This document shows positions 1 through 7,704 of a stretch of DNA of 16,880 bases, piece after piece. Both the position numbers and the translations under genes were made by a program. The notes beneath the pieces are model-generated. The model made no database searches, was not told the origin of the DNA, and saw nothing but the letters and a program-made list of their open reading frames with translations. Positions within the stretch are counted from its first letter, which is position 1; every line of letters begins with the position of its first letter. The stretch is taken from positions 1 to 16,880 of the forward strand of contig CARUQW010000032.1 of assembly GCA_949077355.1 (NCBI GenBank). Direction: 5' to 3'. Source of the stretch: an uncultured Clostridia bacterium. GTDB taxonomy: Bacteria > Bacillota > Clostridia > TANB77 > CAG-508.

Positions 1-229
1 TACCCCAGAGGGAACACACCTTTTTGACAATTTTTATTTAAATTTTATCATAAAAAAGTTAATCTATTTTTTCTTTGTAACTCCCAGCAAGATTACCAGC
101 TGTAATTACATAACAGCTGGTAATCTTGCTGGTCCCCACGAATTGTTACTACAGAAAAAATAGATTAACTTTTTAATTTTAAAGATACATAACAAAAAAT
201 TGTCAAAAAGGTGTGTTCCCTCTGGGGTA
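1..229. repeat. Giant imperfect palindrome (MITE-like or large cruciform element)
   Basis: Bases 1-35 are the exact reverse complement of 195-229. Inside them 53-74 matches 153-174 exactly, and 84-103 matches 113-132 exactly around a nine-base loop (104-112). The element carries no credible gene; an open frame at 211-636 is only the complement of tex. The outer ends read TACCCCAGAGGG and its complement, so each end carries a TA, which could be a TA target duplication. That is an inference, because the left flank is outside the window. The palindrome lies just downstream of tex and may also stop its transcription. The adjacent bases 240-262 contain a GGAAACGTCCCC motif of REP-like appearance. 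The element may start before base 1. Confidence 0.75.
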
Positions 230-266
230 CCATCCATGTGAAAAAGGAAACGTCCCCAATTGCACA

Positions 267-2450
267 TCAAACTTTCATAGAAAGTCCTACTTTTTGTCTT
301 TCTTTATCTATTTTTATTACTTTTACTTTTACAACATCTCCTACTGATACAATTTCAGATGGATTTTTTACAAATTTGTCACTCATTTCAGATATATGTA
401 CAAGTCCATCGTGTTTTACTCCAATATCAACAAAAGCTCCAAAGTCAATTACGTTTCTAACTGTTCCTGTTAATACCATTCCTTCTTTTAGGTCTTCTAA
501 TTTTAGGACGTCACTTCTTAGGATTGGTTTTGGCATGTCTTCACGTGGGTCTCTTCCTGGTTTTGATAATTCGTCAATAATATCTGATAATGTCATTTCT
601 CCTAATTCTAATTCTTTTGCCATTTCTTCTATCTGAATTGTTTTTAACTTCTTTCTTAGTTCTTCTAACTTCTCTTTATCGTTTAAGTCTTTTTTGTCAA
701 ATCCTAAGTTCTTTAATAATTTTTCAGTTGCTTCATAACTTTCTGGGTGGACAGCTGTAATTTCCAATGGATTGTCTCCATCAAAAATTCTTAAAAATCC
801 TGCACATTGTTCAAAAGCTACTTTTCCTAATTTTGGTACTTTTAATAATTGTTTTCTATTTTTTAATTTTCCATTTTCATCTCTATATTTTACAATATTT
901 TTTGCTATTGTGTTGTTGATTCCTGATACATAAGATAATAAGGATGGCGTTGCTGTGTTGACATCGACTCCAACTTTATTAACACTGTCTTCTACAACAC
1001 CTGTTAAACTTTCTGCTAATTTCTTTTGATTAACATCATGTTGATATTGCCCTACTCCGATAGCTTTAGGGTCTATTTTTACAAGTTCTGCTAATGGGTC
1101 TTGTAGTCTTCTAGCAATAGAAATAGCTCCCCTAATCGATACATTGATATCTGGATATTCTTCGGTTGCTAGTTTAGAAGCTGAATAAACAGATGCTCCT
1201 GCCTCACTTACAATAACATAGTGAACTGGTCTAGCAGCTTCTTTTATCATATCTGCAACAAACATTTCAGATTCTCTAGATGCTGTCCCATTTCCAATTG
1301 CTATCATATCAATTTTATGTTTTTCAATTAATTTTAAAAGCTCTTTTTTAGCTCCTTCCACATCATTTTGTGGTTCTGTTGGATATACTGTTGTATAATC
1401 CAATACTTTTCCGGTTTCATCAATAACTGCTATTTTGCAACCAGTTCGATAAGCTGGGTCAAATCCCATCACAGTTTTTCCTTTAATTGGTGCTCCTAAT
1501 AGTAGTTGTTTTGAATTTTGTCCAAAGACCTTAATCGCTTTTTCTTCTGCTTTTTCAGTTAAATCACTACGGATTTCTCTTTCAATGGATGGTTCAATTA
1601 ATCTTTTAAAACTATCTAAAATCGTATCTCTTAGCATTTCACTAAATTGTGTCTGCCCTTTTATAATATCTCTTTCCATATAAGCTAGTATTTTTTCTTC
1701 TGGTTTTTGTATTTTTACCTTTAAAAACTCTTCTTTTTCGCCACGATTAATAGCTAAAATTCTATGACTTGGAATATATTTAATTGCTTCACTATATTCA
1801 TAATACATTTCATAATTTGATTTTTCTTCTTCCTTAGATGCCTTTGTCTCAATCAAAGCTTCTCGATAGCACTGTCTTTTAATTTCTTTTCTATATTTTG
1901 CATTATCTGATATGTCTTCTGCTATGATATCTAATGCTCCTTGGATTGCTTCTTCCGCTGTGTTCACAACTTTATCTTTATTCTTTTTATCTTCTTCTGA
2001 TAAAGTATCTACATTAATATACCCTTTTGCTATTTCTTTAATTTCTTTGGTTTCTTTTTGCTCCCTAATAATTTCTGCTAATGGCTCTAATCCTTTTGCT
2101 TTTGCAACAGTTGCTCTTGTTTTCTTTTTTTGCTTATATGGTCTATAAATATCTTCTACTTCTGCTAATGTCTTTGCTATTGCTACGGCTTGTAAGATTT
2201 CGTCTGTTAATTTTCCTTGCTCATCAATTGATTTGATTACTTCTTCTTTTCTCTGTTCCAAGTTTCTTAGATAATTTAATCTTTCTCCTAACTCTCTTAA
2301 AACTTCATCAGAAAGACCTCCTGTCACTTCTTTACGATATCTTGCAATAAATGGGATTGTATTACCTTCATCAATCAATTTTACTGTATTTTCTACTTGT
2401 GATGGCTTAATATTTAATTCCTCTGCAATTGTTTTAATAATTTTATCCAT
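267..2450 (-). CDS. tex: Tex family RNA-binding transcription accessory protein
   Basis: A 727-residue protein of normal length for Tex (B. subtilis YdcI type), a cytoplasmic nucleic-acid-binding protein implicated in transcription. The helical N-terminal Tex domain covers about residues 1-200. A YqgF/RNase H-like fold begins near residue 328 (VMGFDPAYRTGCKIAVID). A helix-hairpin-helix region lies around 490-560 (VGVDVNTAT, LLSYVSGI), and a C-terminal S1 domain at about 655-727 (GTVRNVIDFGAFVDIG, GLVHISEMS). The ATG at 2448-2450 follows an AAAGGAAG ribosome site at about eight bases. It is probably the last gene of the ABC-F - dCMP deaminase - tex unit, with an 80-bp dispersed element just upstream. 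No CGG codon was found in the frame. Family assignment is secure; the cellular role is known only in general terms. Confidence 0.97.
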   Translation of the reverse strand: MDKIIKTIAEELNIKPSQVENTVKLIDEGNTIPFIARYRKEVTGGLSDEVLRELGERLNYLRNLEQRKEEVIKSIDEQGKLTDEILQAVAIAKTLAEVEDIYRPYKQKKKTRATVAKAKGLEPLAEIIREQKETKEIKEIAKGYINVDTLSEEDKKNKDKVVNTAEEAIQGALDIIAEDISDNAKYRKEIKRQCYREALIETKASKEEEKSNYEMYYEYSEAIKYIPSHRILAINRGEKEEFLKVKIQKPEEKILAYMERDIIKGQTQFSEMLRDTILDSFKRLIEPSIEREIRSDLTEKAEEKAIKVFGQNSKQLLLGAPIKGKTVMGFDPAYRTGCKIAVIDETGKVLDYTTVYPTEPQNDVEGAKKELLKLIEKHKIDMIAIGNGTASRESEMFVADMIKEAARPVHYVIVSEAGASVYSASKLATEEYPDINVSIRGAISIARRLQDPLAELVKIDPKAIGVGQYQHDVNQKKLAESLTGVVEDSVNKVGVDVNTATPSLLSYVSGINNTIAKNIVKYRDENGKLKNRKQLLKVPKLGKVAFEQCAGFLRIFDGDNPLEITAVHPESYEATEKLLKNLGFDKKDLNDKEKLEELRKKLKTIQIEEMAKELELGEMTLSDIIDELSKPGRDPREDMPKPILRSDVLKLEDLKEGMVLTGTVRNVIDFGAFVDIGVKHDGLVHISEMSDKFVKNPSEIVSVGDVVKVKVIKIDKERQKVGLSMKV

Positions 2451-2469
2451 TGTTTTACTTCCTTTCTAT

Positions 2470-2549
2470 GATTTTTTCCTCCGTACCTACAGGCATTACT
2501 TATCTGTAAGCTCACTTAACGTTCGCACAGCTAAGGGCATCCCAAAATC
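2470..2549 (-). repeat. 80-bp dispersed element, copy 1
   Basis: This stretch is nearly identical to 3057-3137 and clearly related to 5176-5251. It is bounded by GATTTT and AAAATC; in this copy the inverted ends extend to ATGATTTT (2468-2475) and AAAATCAT (2544-2551). The core carries CCTACAGGCATTACTTAT and AGCTAAGG. Local pairings such as TACAG/CTGTA and TTAC/GTAA can form. It lies in the gap between the dCMP deaminase reading frame and the tex start. I do not recognise it as a known riboswitch; it could be a structured RNA or a small mobile repeat. The strand given is that of the flanking genes. Confidence 0.7.
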
Positions 2550-2566
2550 ATGGACTAAAATCATCA

Positions 2567-3038
2567 TTAGTACTCTAATGAATCGTCTTCTTTAATCCAA
2601 TCTTGTACTTGTTCTATTCGATAATCTGTTTTACTATCTCTCATGATAACTTCTTTAATTCCGGCTATTGATTAACATTCTTTTACAAAATGTACATGGC
2701 CAATTGTCTTTTACATATTCCCCATTTCTTTTATTGATACCAACCATATACAAAGTTGCACCAATCATATCTTTTCTAGCGGCACTAATCATAGCATTTT
2801 GTTCACTATGAACAGACCTACATCTATCATATCCTTTTCCACTTGGCATATCGCTTTTTATACAATACCCTAGATCTAAACAATTTTTTCTACCTCGTGG
2901 TGCTCCTGAATATCCTGTTGATATAATTTCGTCGTTTTTTACAATGATGCTTCCATAGTTGTTTCTTAGACATGTTCCTCTTTCTGCTACTGTTTCTGCA
3001 ATATTTAAATAATAATTAATTTTATCAACTCTTGCCAT
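2567..3038 (-). CDS. dCMP/cytidine deaminase family protein with +1 frameshift near the C-terminus
   Basis: A zinc-dependent deoxycytidylate deaminase-like protein (dCMP to dUMP, toward dTTP synthesis). The open frame runs from ATG 3036-3038, after an AAGGAGG site, to a stop at 2655-2657 (127 residues). It holds the catalytic set: H77-S-E79 (HSEQNAM) and P114-C115-x2-C118 (PCTFCKRM). After INSR at 123-126 it stops, whereas related proteins as I recall them continue INAGIKEVI. Dropping one base (2666 gives INAG exactly; 2660 gives INSR then IKEV) restores a frame that runs to a stop at 2567-2569, for about 156 residues in total. The codon at the break, 2661-2663, is the only CGG in this gene. 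Either a recent pseudogene, a truncated but active enzyme, a sequencing error or programmed recoding. It is not comEB-like in detail, so no symbol is given. Confidence 0.85.
2655..2669 (-). other. Frameshift point in the dCMP deaminase gene (CGG-A)
   Basis: On the minus strand the codons read AAT AGC CGG AAT TAA. A +1 shift here recovers the downstream IKEVIMRDSKTD reading frame, which has codon use like its neighbours and ends at 2567. The CGG occupies 2661-2663 and the following base is A. Confidence 0.7.
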
Positions 3039-3056
3039 TTTTCCTCCTTAATGCTT

Positions 3057-3137
3057 GATTTTTTCCTCTGTACCTACAGGCATTACTTATCTGTAAGCTC
3101 ACTTAACGTTCGCATAGCTAAGGTCATCCCCAAAATC
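3057..3137 (-). repeat. 80-bp dispersed element, copy 2
   Basis: It differs from copy 1 (2470-2549) at only a handful of positions, is 81 bases long and ends with the same GATTTT/AAAATC inverted pair. It fills almost the whole gap between the ABC-F stop (3142) and the ribosome site of the dCMP deaminase. It would therefore be transcribed within that unit in the same orientation as copy 1. Confidence 0.7.
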
Positions 3138-3141
3138 ATGG

Positions 3142-4725
3142 TTATTCGATTCCTAAGTATTCGTTGTAGCTTACTTCTCTATCGATTACTTTTCCGTTTT
3201 GTTTGATGTCAATGATTCGGTTTGCTACAGTTTGTGTTAATTCGTGGTCATGTGATGTGAATAAAATGTTTCCTATAAATTTTTTCATTCCTTCGTTGAC
3301 AGATGTGATACTTTCCATATCTAAGTGATTGGTTGGCTCATCAAAGATTAAAAAGTTGGCTCCTGATAACATCATTTTAGATAAAACACATCTTACTTTT
3401 TCTCCTCCTGATAGAACTTTTGCTTCTTTTAATGCTTCATCTCCTGAGAATAACATTCTTCCTAAGAAACTTCTTACATAAGTTTCATCTGGGTCTTTTG
3501 AATATTTTCTAAGCCATTCTGTTACATTTTCGTCTGTATTAAATAGATAATTATTGTCTTTTGGGAAATAAGTCTTTGTGATGGTAGTTCCCCATACTAA
3601 TTCTCCTTCATCTGGTTCTAATTCTCCACTAATTATTTGGAATAGTACAGTTTTAGCAATTTCATTATCTGCTAAAAACGCAATTTTGTCTCCTTGTTTT
3701 ACATCAAATGATACATTGTCTAAGACTTTTACCCCTTCTACTGTTTTCGATATATTTTTTACTTGTAGAATTTCTTTTCCAGGTTCTCTATCTGGCTTAA
3801 AGTCAACATATGGATATTTTCGATTGGATGGTTTGATTTCATCTAATTCTATTTTTTCTAATGTTTTCTTTCTAGATGTTGCTTGTTTTGATTTTGATGC
3901 ATTGGCACTAAATCGAGCAATAAAGTCTTGTAATTCCTTGATTTTTTCTTCTTTTTTCTTATTTTGCTCTCTTGCTTGTTTTAGAGCTAATTGACTTGAC
4001 TCGTACCAGAAATCATAGTTTCCTGGATAAACTTTAATTTTCCCAAAATCAACATCTGCTATGTGAGTGCAGACTTTATTTAAAAAGTATCTGTCGTGTG
4101 ATACAACAATTACAGTATTTTCAAATTCCATTAAAAACTCTTGTAACCAGTTAATACTCTTTAAATCTAAGTCATTTGTAGGTTCGTCCAATAATAACAC
4201 ATCTGGATTTCCAAATAGACTTTGCGCTAATAATACTTTTACTTTGTCTTTCGCTTCGATTTCTTTCATCAATTTATAATGATTTTCTGGTATAATTCCT
4301 AAGTCGTTTAATAAAATAGCTGCATCTGATTCTGCATTCCATCCATCTAATTCAGCAAATCTTTCTTCTAATTTTGCTGCTTTCATTCCATCTTCTTCTG
4401 AAAAATCTGGTTTAGCATAGATTTCTTCCTTCTCTTTCATGATATCATATAACTCTTTGTTTCCCATAATAACTGTATCCATAACAGAATTCTCTTCATA
4501 GGCAAAGTGGTCTTGTTTTAAGACAGATATTCTTTCTCCCTTATCTAAACTAACGTCTCCTTTGCTTGGTTCAATTTCTCCAGATAATACTTTTAGGAAT
4601 GTTGATTTTCCAGCTCCATTAGCTCCGATAATTCCATAACAGTTTCCTTTTCCAAATCTTATATTTACTTCTTCAAATAATACTCTTTTTCCAAATCTTA
4701 CGGTTACATTGTTTGCACTTAACAT
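3142..4725 (-). CDS. ABC-F family ATPase, YkpA/YbiT type
   Basis: A soluble 527-residue protein with two ABC ATPase domains and no membrane segment, as in ABC-F proteins that act on the ribosome. NBD1 has a clear P-loop (GANGAGKST, residues 34-42) and Walker B (VLLLDEPTNDLD). The linker after it is lysine- and glutamate-rich, and NBD2 has a signature LSGGEKVR and LIFDEPTNHLD. Two motifs are degenerate: the NBD1 signature reads IEAKDKVKVLL, and the NBD2 P-loop reads ADNEIAKT with its glycines lost. From memory this is common in Firmicutes YkpA relatives, so it need not mean decay. The promoter at 4762-4790 drives it. Antibiotic-resistance function is not indicated; a housekeeping translation factor is more likely. 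Confidence 0.93.
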   Translation of the reverse strand: MLSANNVTVRFGKRVLFEEVNIRFGKGNCYGIIGANGAGKSTFLKVLSGEIEPSKGDVSLDKGERISVLKQDHFAYEENSVMDTVIMGNKELYDIMKEKEEIYAKPDFSEEDGMKAAKLEERFAELDGWNAESDAAILLNDLGIIPENHYKLMKEIEAKDKVKVLLAQSLFGNPDVLLLDEPTNDLDLKSINWLQEFLMEFENTVIVVSHDRYFLNKVCTHIADVDFGKIKVYPGNYDFWYESSQLALKQAREQNKKKEEKIKELQDFIARFSANASKSKQATSRKKTLEKIELDEIKPSNRKYPYVDFKPDREPGKEILQVKNISKTVEGVKVLDNVSFDVKQGDKIAFLADNEIAKTVLFQIISGELEPDEGELVWGTTITKTYFPKDNNYLFNTDENVTEWLRKYSKDPDETYVRSFLGRMLFSGDEALKEAKVLSGGEKVRCVLSKMMLSGANFLIFDEPTNHLDMESITSVNEGMKKFIGNILFTSHDHELTQTVANRIIDIKQNGKVIDREVSYNEYLGIE

Positions 4726-4761
4726 TTACTTTTCATCCTTTCTCTGCTTTTTAACTTTTTT

Positions 4762-4790
4762 ATTATACACTATTTTCCAGTTGTTTTCAA
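4762..4790 (-). promoter_or_regulatory. Sigma-A-type promoter of the ABC-F gene
   Basis: On the minus strand TTGAAA (4785-4790) and TATAAT (4762-4767) are separated by 17 bases, about 37 bases before the ABC-F start codon. It would drive ABC-F and probably the dCMP deaminase and tex. Confidence 0.7.
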
Positions 4791-4810
4791 GCAAATGGAC
4801 GTGAAACACT

Positions 4811-4839
4811 AAAAAAAAGAACTTGAAAACAAGTTCTTT
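4811..4839 (-). terminator. Intrinsic terminator after the DUF378-like gene
   Basis: On the minus strand GAACTTG and CAAGTTC (4819-4836) form a stem, extended by AAA/TTT pairs, with a TTTT loop and a run of eight T (4811-4818). It sits directly after the stop at 4845 and just before the ABC-F promoter. Confidence 0.85.
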
Positions 4840-4844
4840 CTTTA

Positions 4845-5033
4845 TTAATCATCGAATAATAATTTAATTCCCCAAAGTCCAGATATACCAACTAATCCAT
4901 AAACAATTCTTGAAATAAGTGTCATATCTCCAAAAATAGCAGCTACTAAATTAAAATTAAAAATTCCAATTAATCCCCAATTAATCGCCCCAATAATAAT
5001 TAATATTAAAGCAATTTTGTCAATTACTTTCAT
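4845..5033 (-). CDS. Small DUF378-like membrane protein
   Basis: A 62-residue protein with two hydrophobic segments (about residues 5-25 and 36-56) and the motif INWGLIG followed by GISGLWGI, typical of DUF378 (YuzA-like) membrane proteins of unknown function. The start at 5031-5033 is preferred because AGGAGG lies eight bases before it. A further in-frame ATG at 5051 overlaps the ribosome site and would add six residues (MKGGKI). The gene stands alone: its terminator follows at once and a weak TATACT-like -10 occurs near 5078-5083. Confidence 0.85.
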   Translation of the reverse strand: MKVIDKIALILIIIGAINWGLIGIFNFNLVAAIFGDMTLISRIVYGLVGISGLWGIKLLFDD

Positions 5034-5131
5034 TATTTTTCCTCCTTTCATTTTTCTATAAAGTGTTCATTTTTATTAGTATATATTTTTCATTAAAAAT
5101 TATTCATTTTGTTGAATTTTTTCATTTTTTG

Positions 5132-5150
5132 TGATAATTTGTAATTATCA
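5132..5150. promoter_or_regulatory. Perfect 8-3-8 palindrome, possible operator
   Basis: TGATAATTTGTAATTATCA is a perfect inverted repeat in the region between the divergent DUF378-like gene and capA. The half-sites TGATAAT/ATTATCA are those of a Fur-type box, but the spacing is five bases rather than the usual one. A weak plus-strand TTGAAT (5112-5117) and GATAAT (5133-5138) overlap it with a short 15-base spacer. A regulator is not identifiable. Confidence 0.35.
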
Positions 5151-5175
5151 TAAAGATGTTTTCTTTTAAAACAGG

Positions 5176-5251
5176 GATTTTAAGAAACGCACCTACAGGC
5201 ATTACTTATTTGTAATTTACACTCTTAATAGCTAAGGGGATCCCAAAAATC
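5176..5251. repeat. 80-bp dispersed element, diverged copy 3
   Basis: It shares with copies 1 and 2 the blocks CACCTACAGGCATTACTTAT, TAGCTAAGG, ATCCC and the bounding GATTTT/AAAATC, in the same orientation on the window. The central part is different and a few bases shorter. It lies 18 bases before the capA start codon on the plus strand, and about 140 bases upstream of the DUF378-like gene on the minus strand. Together with 5034-5175, this covers the intergenic region; the rest is A+T-rich leader. Confidence 0.65.
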
Positions 5252-5269
5252 TCTAGAAAGGAATTTAGT

Positions 5270-6583
5270 ATGCGAAGAAATGAAAGAGGAAATAATAGAA
5301 AAAAGAAAGCTCTGGAAATGGCTCGTTTTGATAAAAAATTTGTTAGATACTTGTGCTTTGGTGTATTAACACTTTTGGTTATCTTATTATGTGTTGTTGT
5401 TTTTTATCATATTAGCAAGTTTGTTAAGCATCAGCAATTTTTAGCAGATGTTGATAAAAGTTTAGAGCAATCTGCTCACGATGCCACTTCTTCAAGACAA
5501 GAGAATACTATAGAAGAAAAACAAGAGACAGATACTACTTTTACCATGACTGCAATTGGTGATGTTATGTGTCATAATACCCAATATTTTGATGCTTATC
5601 AAAAGGAAATGGACGAATATGATTTTTCTTATGTTTTTGAAGATATTAATCGCTATATTAAGACTTCTGATATAGCAATTGGTAGTTTAGAAACCAGTTT
5701 TGCTGGCAAGGAACGTGGCTATAGTAATTATCCTACTTTTAATTCACCAGATGCTTTAGCTTATAATTTGAAAAAACTTGGTATAGATGTTTTGTCTACG
5801 GCAGGTAATCATTGTTTGGATATGGGGTTTGATGGACTTTCTAGAACAATTGATGTTTTAAATGATGCTGATATTTCTCATTTAGGTACTTATCAATCAC
5901 AAGAAGGTAGAGATAAAATCTTATTTAAATATGTTAAAGGTATTAAAATTGCTTTTATCAATTATACTTATGGCACGAATGGAATTCCAGTTCCTTCTGA
6001 TAAACCTTTTTGTGTTAATTTAATTGATAAAGATTTAATAAAAAAAGATATTGAAAGTGCAAAAGCACAAAATGCCGATTTGATTGTTTCTTGTATGCAT
6101 TGGGGAACCGAGTACAAAACTAGTGCTAATCCCGAACAAAAAGAATTAGCTGACTTTCTATTTCAAAATGGAGTTGATATTATTTTAGGAAATCATCCTC
6201 ATGTATTAGAACCAATGGAAAAAAGGACGGTTACCTTAGAAGATGGTTCAACGAAAGATGGTTTTGTTATTTATGCTTTAGGTAATTTTATTTGTGACCA
6301 AAATGCTGAAAATACAAGAAACTCTATTATCTTAAATTTAAAAATAACAAAACATATAGATGGTAAAATTAGTATTGATCATGCTAATTATATTCCAATT
6401 TATATGTATAAGAAATCAACTTCTGAACTTCGAAAAATGAAATTATTGGATATTGAAAAGTCAATTTATGATTATGAAACTGCTCTTAATAATAGTATAG
6501 AACCTTCTATTCCAAAATCTTTATATGATACTCTAAAAATTCAATTGGAAAAAATCAAAAAAATTGTTGGACCAGAATTTTAG
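5270..6583 (+). CDS. CapA family metallophosphatase-like membrane-anchored protein
   Basis: A 437-residue protein with a basic N-terminus and one transmembrane segment (about 28-49). After a polar linker there is a CapA/PgsA-type domain (PGA_cap, a calcineurin-like fold) facing outside. Metal-site motifs in order are GDVM (D98), ETSFAG, AGNHCLDMG, CMHWGTEY and GNHPHVLEP, followed by YALGNFICDQ. Family members take part in poly-gamma-glutamate or capsule export, but no pgsB or pgsC genes are nearby, so the substrate is open. ATG 5270 follows AGAAAGGA at a good distance. It converges on corA with a two-base gap and ends inside a shared terminator hairpin. No signs of truncation. Confidence 0.92.
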   Translation: MRRNERGNNRKKKALEMARFDKKFVRYLCFGVLTLLVILLCVVVFYHISKFVKHQQFLADVDKSLEQSAHDATSSRQENTIEEKQETDTTFTMTAIGDVMCHNTQYFDAYQKEMDEYDFSYVFEDINRYIKTSDIAIGSLETSFAGKERGYSNYPTFNSPDALAYNLKKLGIDVLSTAGNHCLDMGFDGLSRTIDVLNDADISHLGTYQSQEGRDKILFKYVKGIKIAFINYTYGTNGIPVPSDKPFCVNLIDKDLIKKDIESAKAQNADLIVSCMHWGTEYKTSANPEQKELADFLFQNGVDIILGNHPHVLEPMEKRTVTLEDGSTKDGFVIYALGNFICDQNAENTRNSIILNLKITKHIDGKISIDHANYIPIYMYKKSTSELRKMKLLDIEKSIYDYETALNNSIEPSIPKSLYDTLKIQLEKIKKIVGPEF

Positions 6584-6595
6584 TTCTAGTCCAAC
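6566..6595. terminator. Two-way terminator overlapping both stop codons of capA and corA
   Basis: GTTGGAC (6566-6572) pairs with GTCCAAC (6589-6595), and inside it AGAA pairs with TTCT after one mismatch. A T-rich run follows on the plus strand (6599-6609), and on the minus strand the stem is followed by AATTTTTTT. The hairpin includes the capA stop (6581-6583) and the corA stop (6586-6588), so it ends both converging genes. Confidence 0.8.
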
Positions 6596-7542
6596 ATATC
6601 TTTTTTCTTTAACCAATAGGTTACTAATAAAGTTAATACAACAGATACTAATATCATGGCAACAAATCCATAGGGACTGTTTTGAAGTGGTAATCCTACA
6701 TTCATTCCCCAGAAACTGGATATCATAGTTGGTACTGCAAGTACAATTGTGATAGATGTTAGGAATTTCATAACACCATTTAAGTTGTTTGATATAATAG
6801 ATGCATAAGCATCCATCGTTCCATTTAAGATGTTACTATAAATTTGTGACATTTCAATTGCTTGTCTGTTTTCTGTAATAGCATCTTCTAGTATTTCTTC
6901 ATCATCGTCATATAGCTTTATAATTTTTCCTCTCATTGTTTTTTCCATGACAAGTTCATTTGATTTTAAAGATGTTGTAAAATATACTAAACCTTTTTCT
7001 AAACTTAATAATTTTAAAAGTTCTTTATTTTTCATGGAGTTTTTTAATATATATTCTGCTATTTCTGTTTCTTTATTAATTTGCTTTAGATAACTTAAAT
7101 AATAAGAAGAGTTTAAGTATAAGATTTGAAATATAAATCTTGTCTTTTTATAGGTTTGAAAATTTTTTATTTTTTTCTTTTCAAAGTCTTCTATTATTTT
7201 ATTTTTCTTTAAGGATACTGTTACAAAAAAGTCGTCTCTTACTACTATCATTCCTAATGGCATAGTGGTATATATTTCATTATCTTCACTTTTTTCTATA
7301 ATAGGAACATCTACAATAAAAAGTGTCGTATTATCGTCTTCTTCTTGGTCTATTCTTGCTTTTTCTTCATAGTCTAAAGCATAGCGAATGAAGTCCTCTT
7401 CTATTTCTATGTTTTCACATACTTTTTTGATTTCGCTTTCCGACGGATTTACTAAATTAATCCATGCTCCTTTTTTGAATTCTTTGATTTCTTCAATTTT
7501 GTTTGTTTCGATATCTGTATGATATATTTTTAGCAAATCCAT
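6586..7542 (-). CDS. corA: CorA family magnesium/divalent cation transporter
   Basis: An inner-membrane channel protein of about 318 residues. A long cytoplasmic alpha/beta and helical N-terminal region is followed by two C-terminal transmembrane helices (about 258-280 and 291-311). The signature GMN lies between them (SFWGMNVGLP), and a short basic tail ends KKKDMLD. The start is ambiguous. The ATG at 7540-7542 lies only two bases after an AAGGGG site. A GTG one codon upstream overlaps that site, and a TTG two codons downstream has the best spacing. The promoter is at 7572-7600. corA is transcribed divergently from the copper operon; Mg2+ is the usual substrate, but Co2+, Ni2+ or Zn2+ transport is possible in this family. 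Confidence 0.92.
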   Translation of the reverse strand: MDLLKIYHTDIETNKIEEIKEFKKGAWINLVNPSESEIKKVCENIEIEEDFIRYALDYEEKARIDQEEDDNTTLFIVDVPIIEKSEDNEIYTTMPLGMIVVRDDFFVTVSLKKNKIIEDFEKKKIKNFQTYKKTRFIFQILYLNSSYYLSYLKQINKETEIAEYILKNSMKNKELLKLLSLEKGLVYFTTSLKSNELVMEKTMRGKIIKLYDDDEEILEDAITENRQAIEMSQIYSNILNGTMDAYASIISNNLNGVMKFLTSITIVLAVPTMISSFWGMNVGLPLQNSPYGFVAMILVSVVLTLLVTYWLKKKDMLD

Positions 7543-7571
7543 CACCCCTTTTTTATTCTTCCAATACTATT

Positions 7572-7600
7572 ATTGTAGCCCTTTTAAAGGGTTTTGTCAA
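7572..7600 (-). promoter_or_regulatory. corA promoter with a palindrome in the spacer
   Basis: On the minus strand TTGACA (7595-7600), a 17-base spacer and TACAAT (7572-7577) form a strong sigma-A promoter. The spacer contains the perfect palindrome CCCTTTTAAAGGG (7579-7591), a possible operator. Confidence 0.8.
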
Positions 7601-7658
7601 TGTTTTTGCTTAATTTACATAATTTTATGGTAGTTTTTCGATTCCCTATACCCCCTTA

Positions 7659-7687
7659 TTTACAAAATACCCCTATGGGTATATAAT
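7659..7687 (+). promoter_or_regulatory. csoR-copZ-copA promoter with overlapping CsoR operator
   Basis: TTTACA (7659-7664) and TATAAT (7682-7687) are 17 bases apart. Between them, and touching the -10, is ATACCCCTATGGGTAT (7667-7682). This fits the known CsoR operator pattern of TACCC facing GGGTA. A lone half-site TACCCCC lies at about 7649-7655. CsoR bound here would block RNA polymerase, and Cu(I) would release it. Confidence 0.9.
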
Positions 7688-7704
7688 ACTTTTGGTGATA
7701 AAAA

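Noticed and set aside
211..636. Open frame of 141 codons on the plus strand
   Set aside because: It is antisense to the end of tex and runs into the palindrome; the translation is low-complexity S/T/F-rich, typical of a shadow frame.
2470..2549. Fluoride (crcB), manganese (yybP-ykoY) or other known riboswitch in the 80-bp element
   Set aside because: A few words such as GGGATG and AATGCCT recall crcB, but the pseudoknot blocks and spacing do not fit, and the flanking genes are not fluoride- or manganese-related.
3142..4725. ABC-F gene as decayed because of degenerate motifs
   Set aside because: The frame is complete, and the altered NBD1 signature and NBD2 P-loop are, as far as I recall, usual in Firmicutes YkpA relatives.
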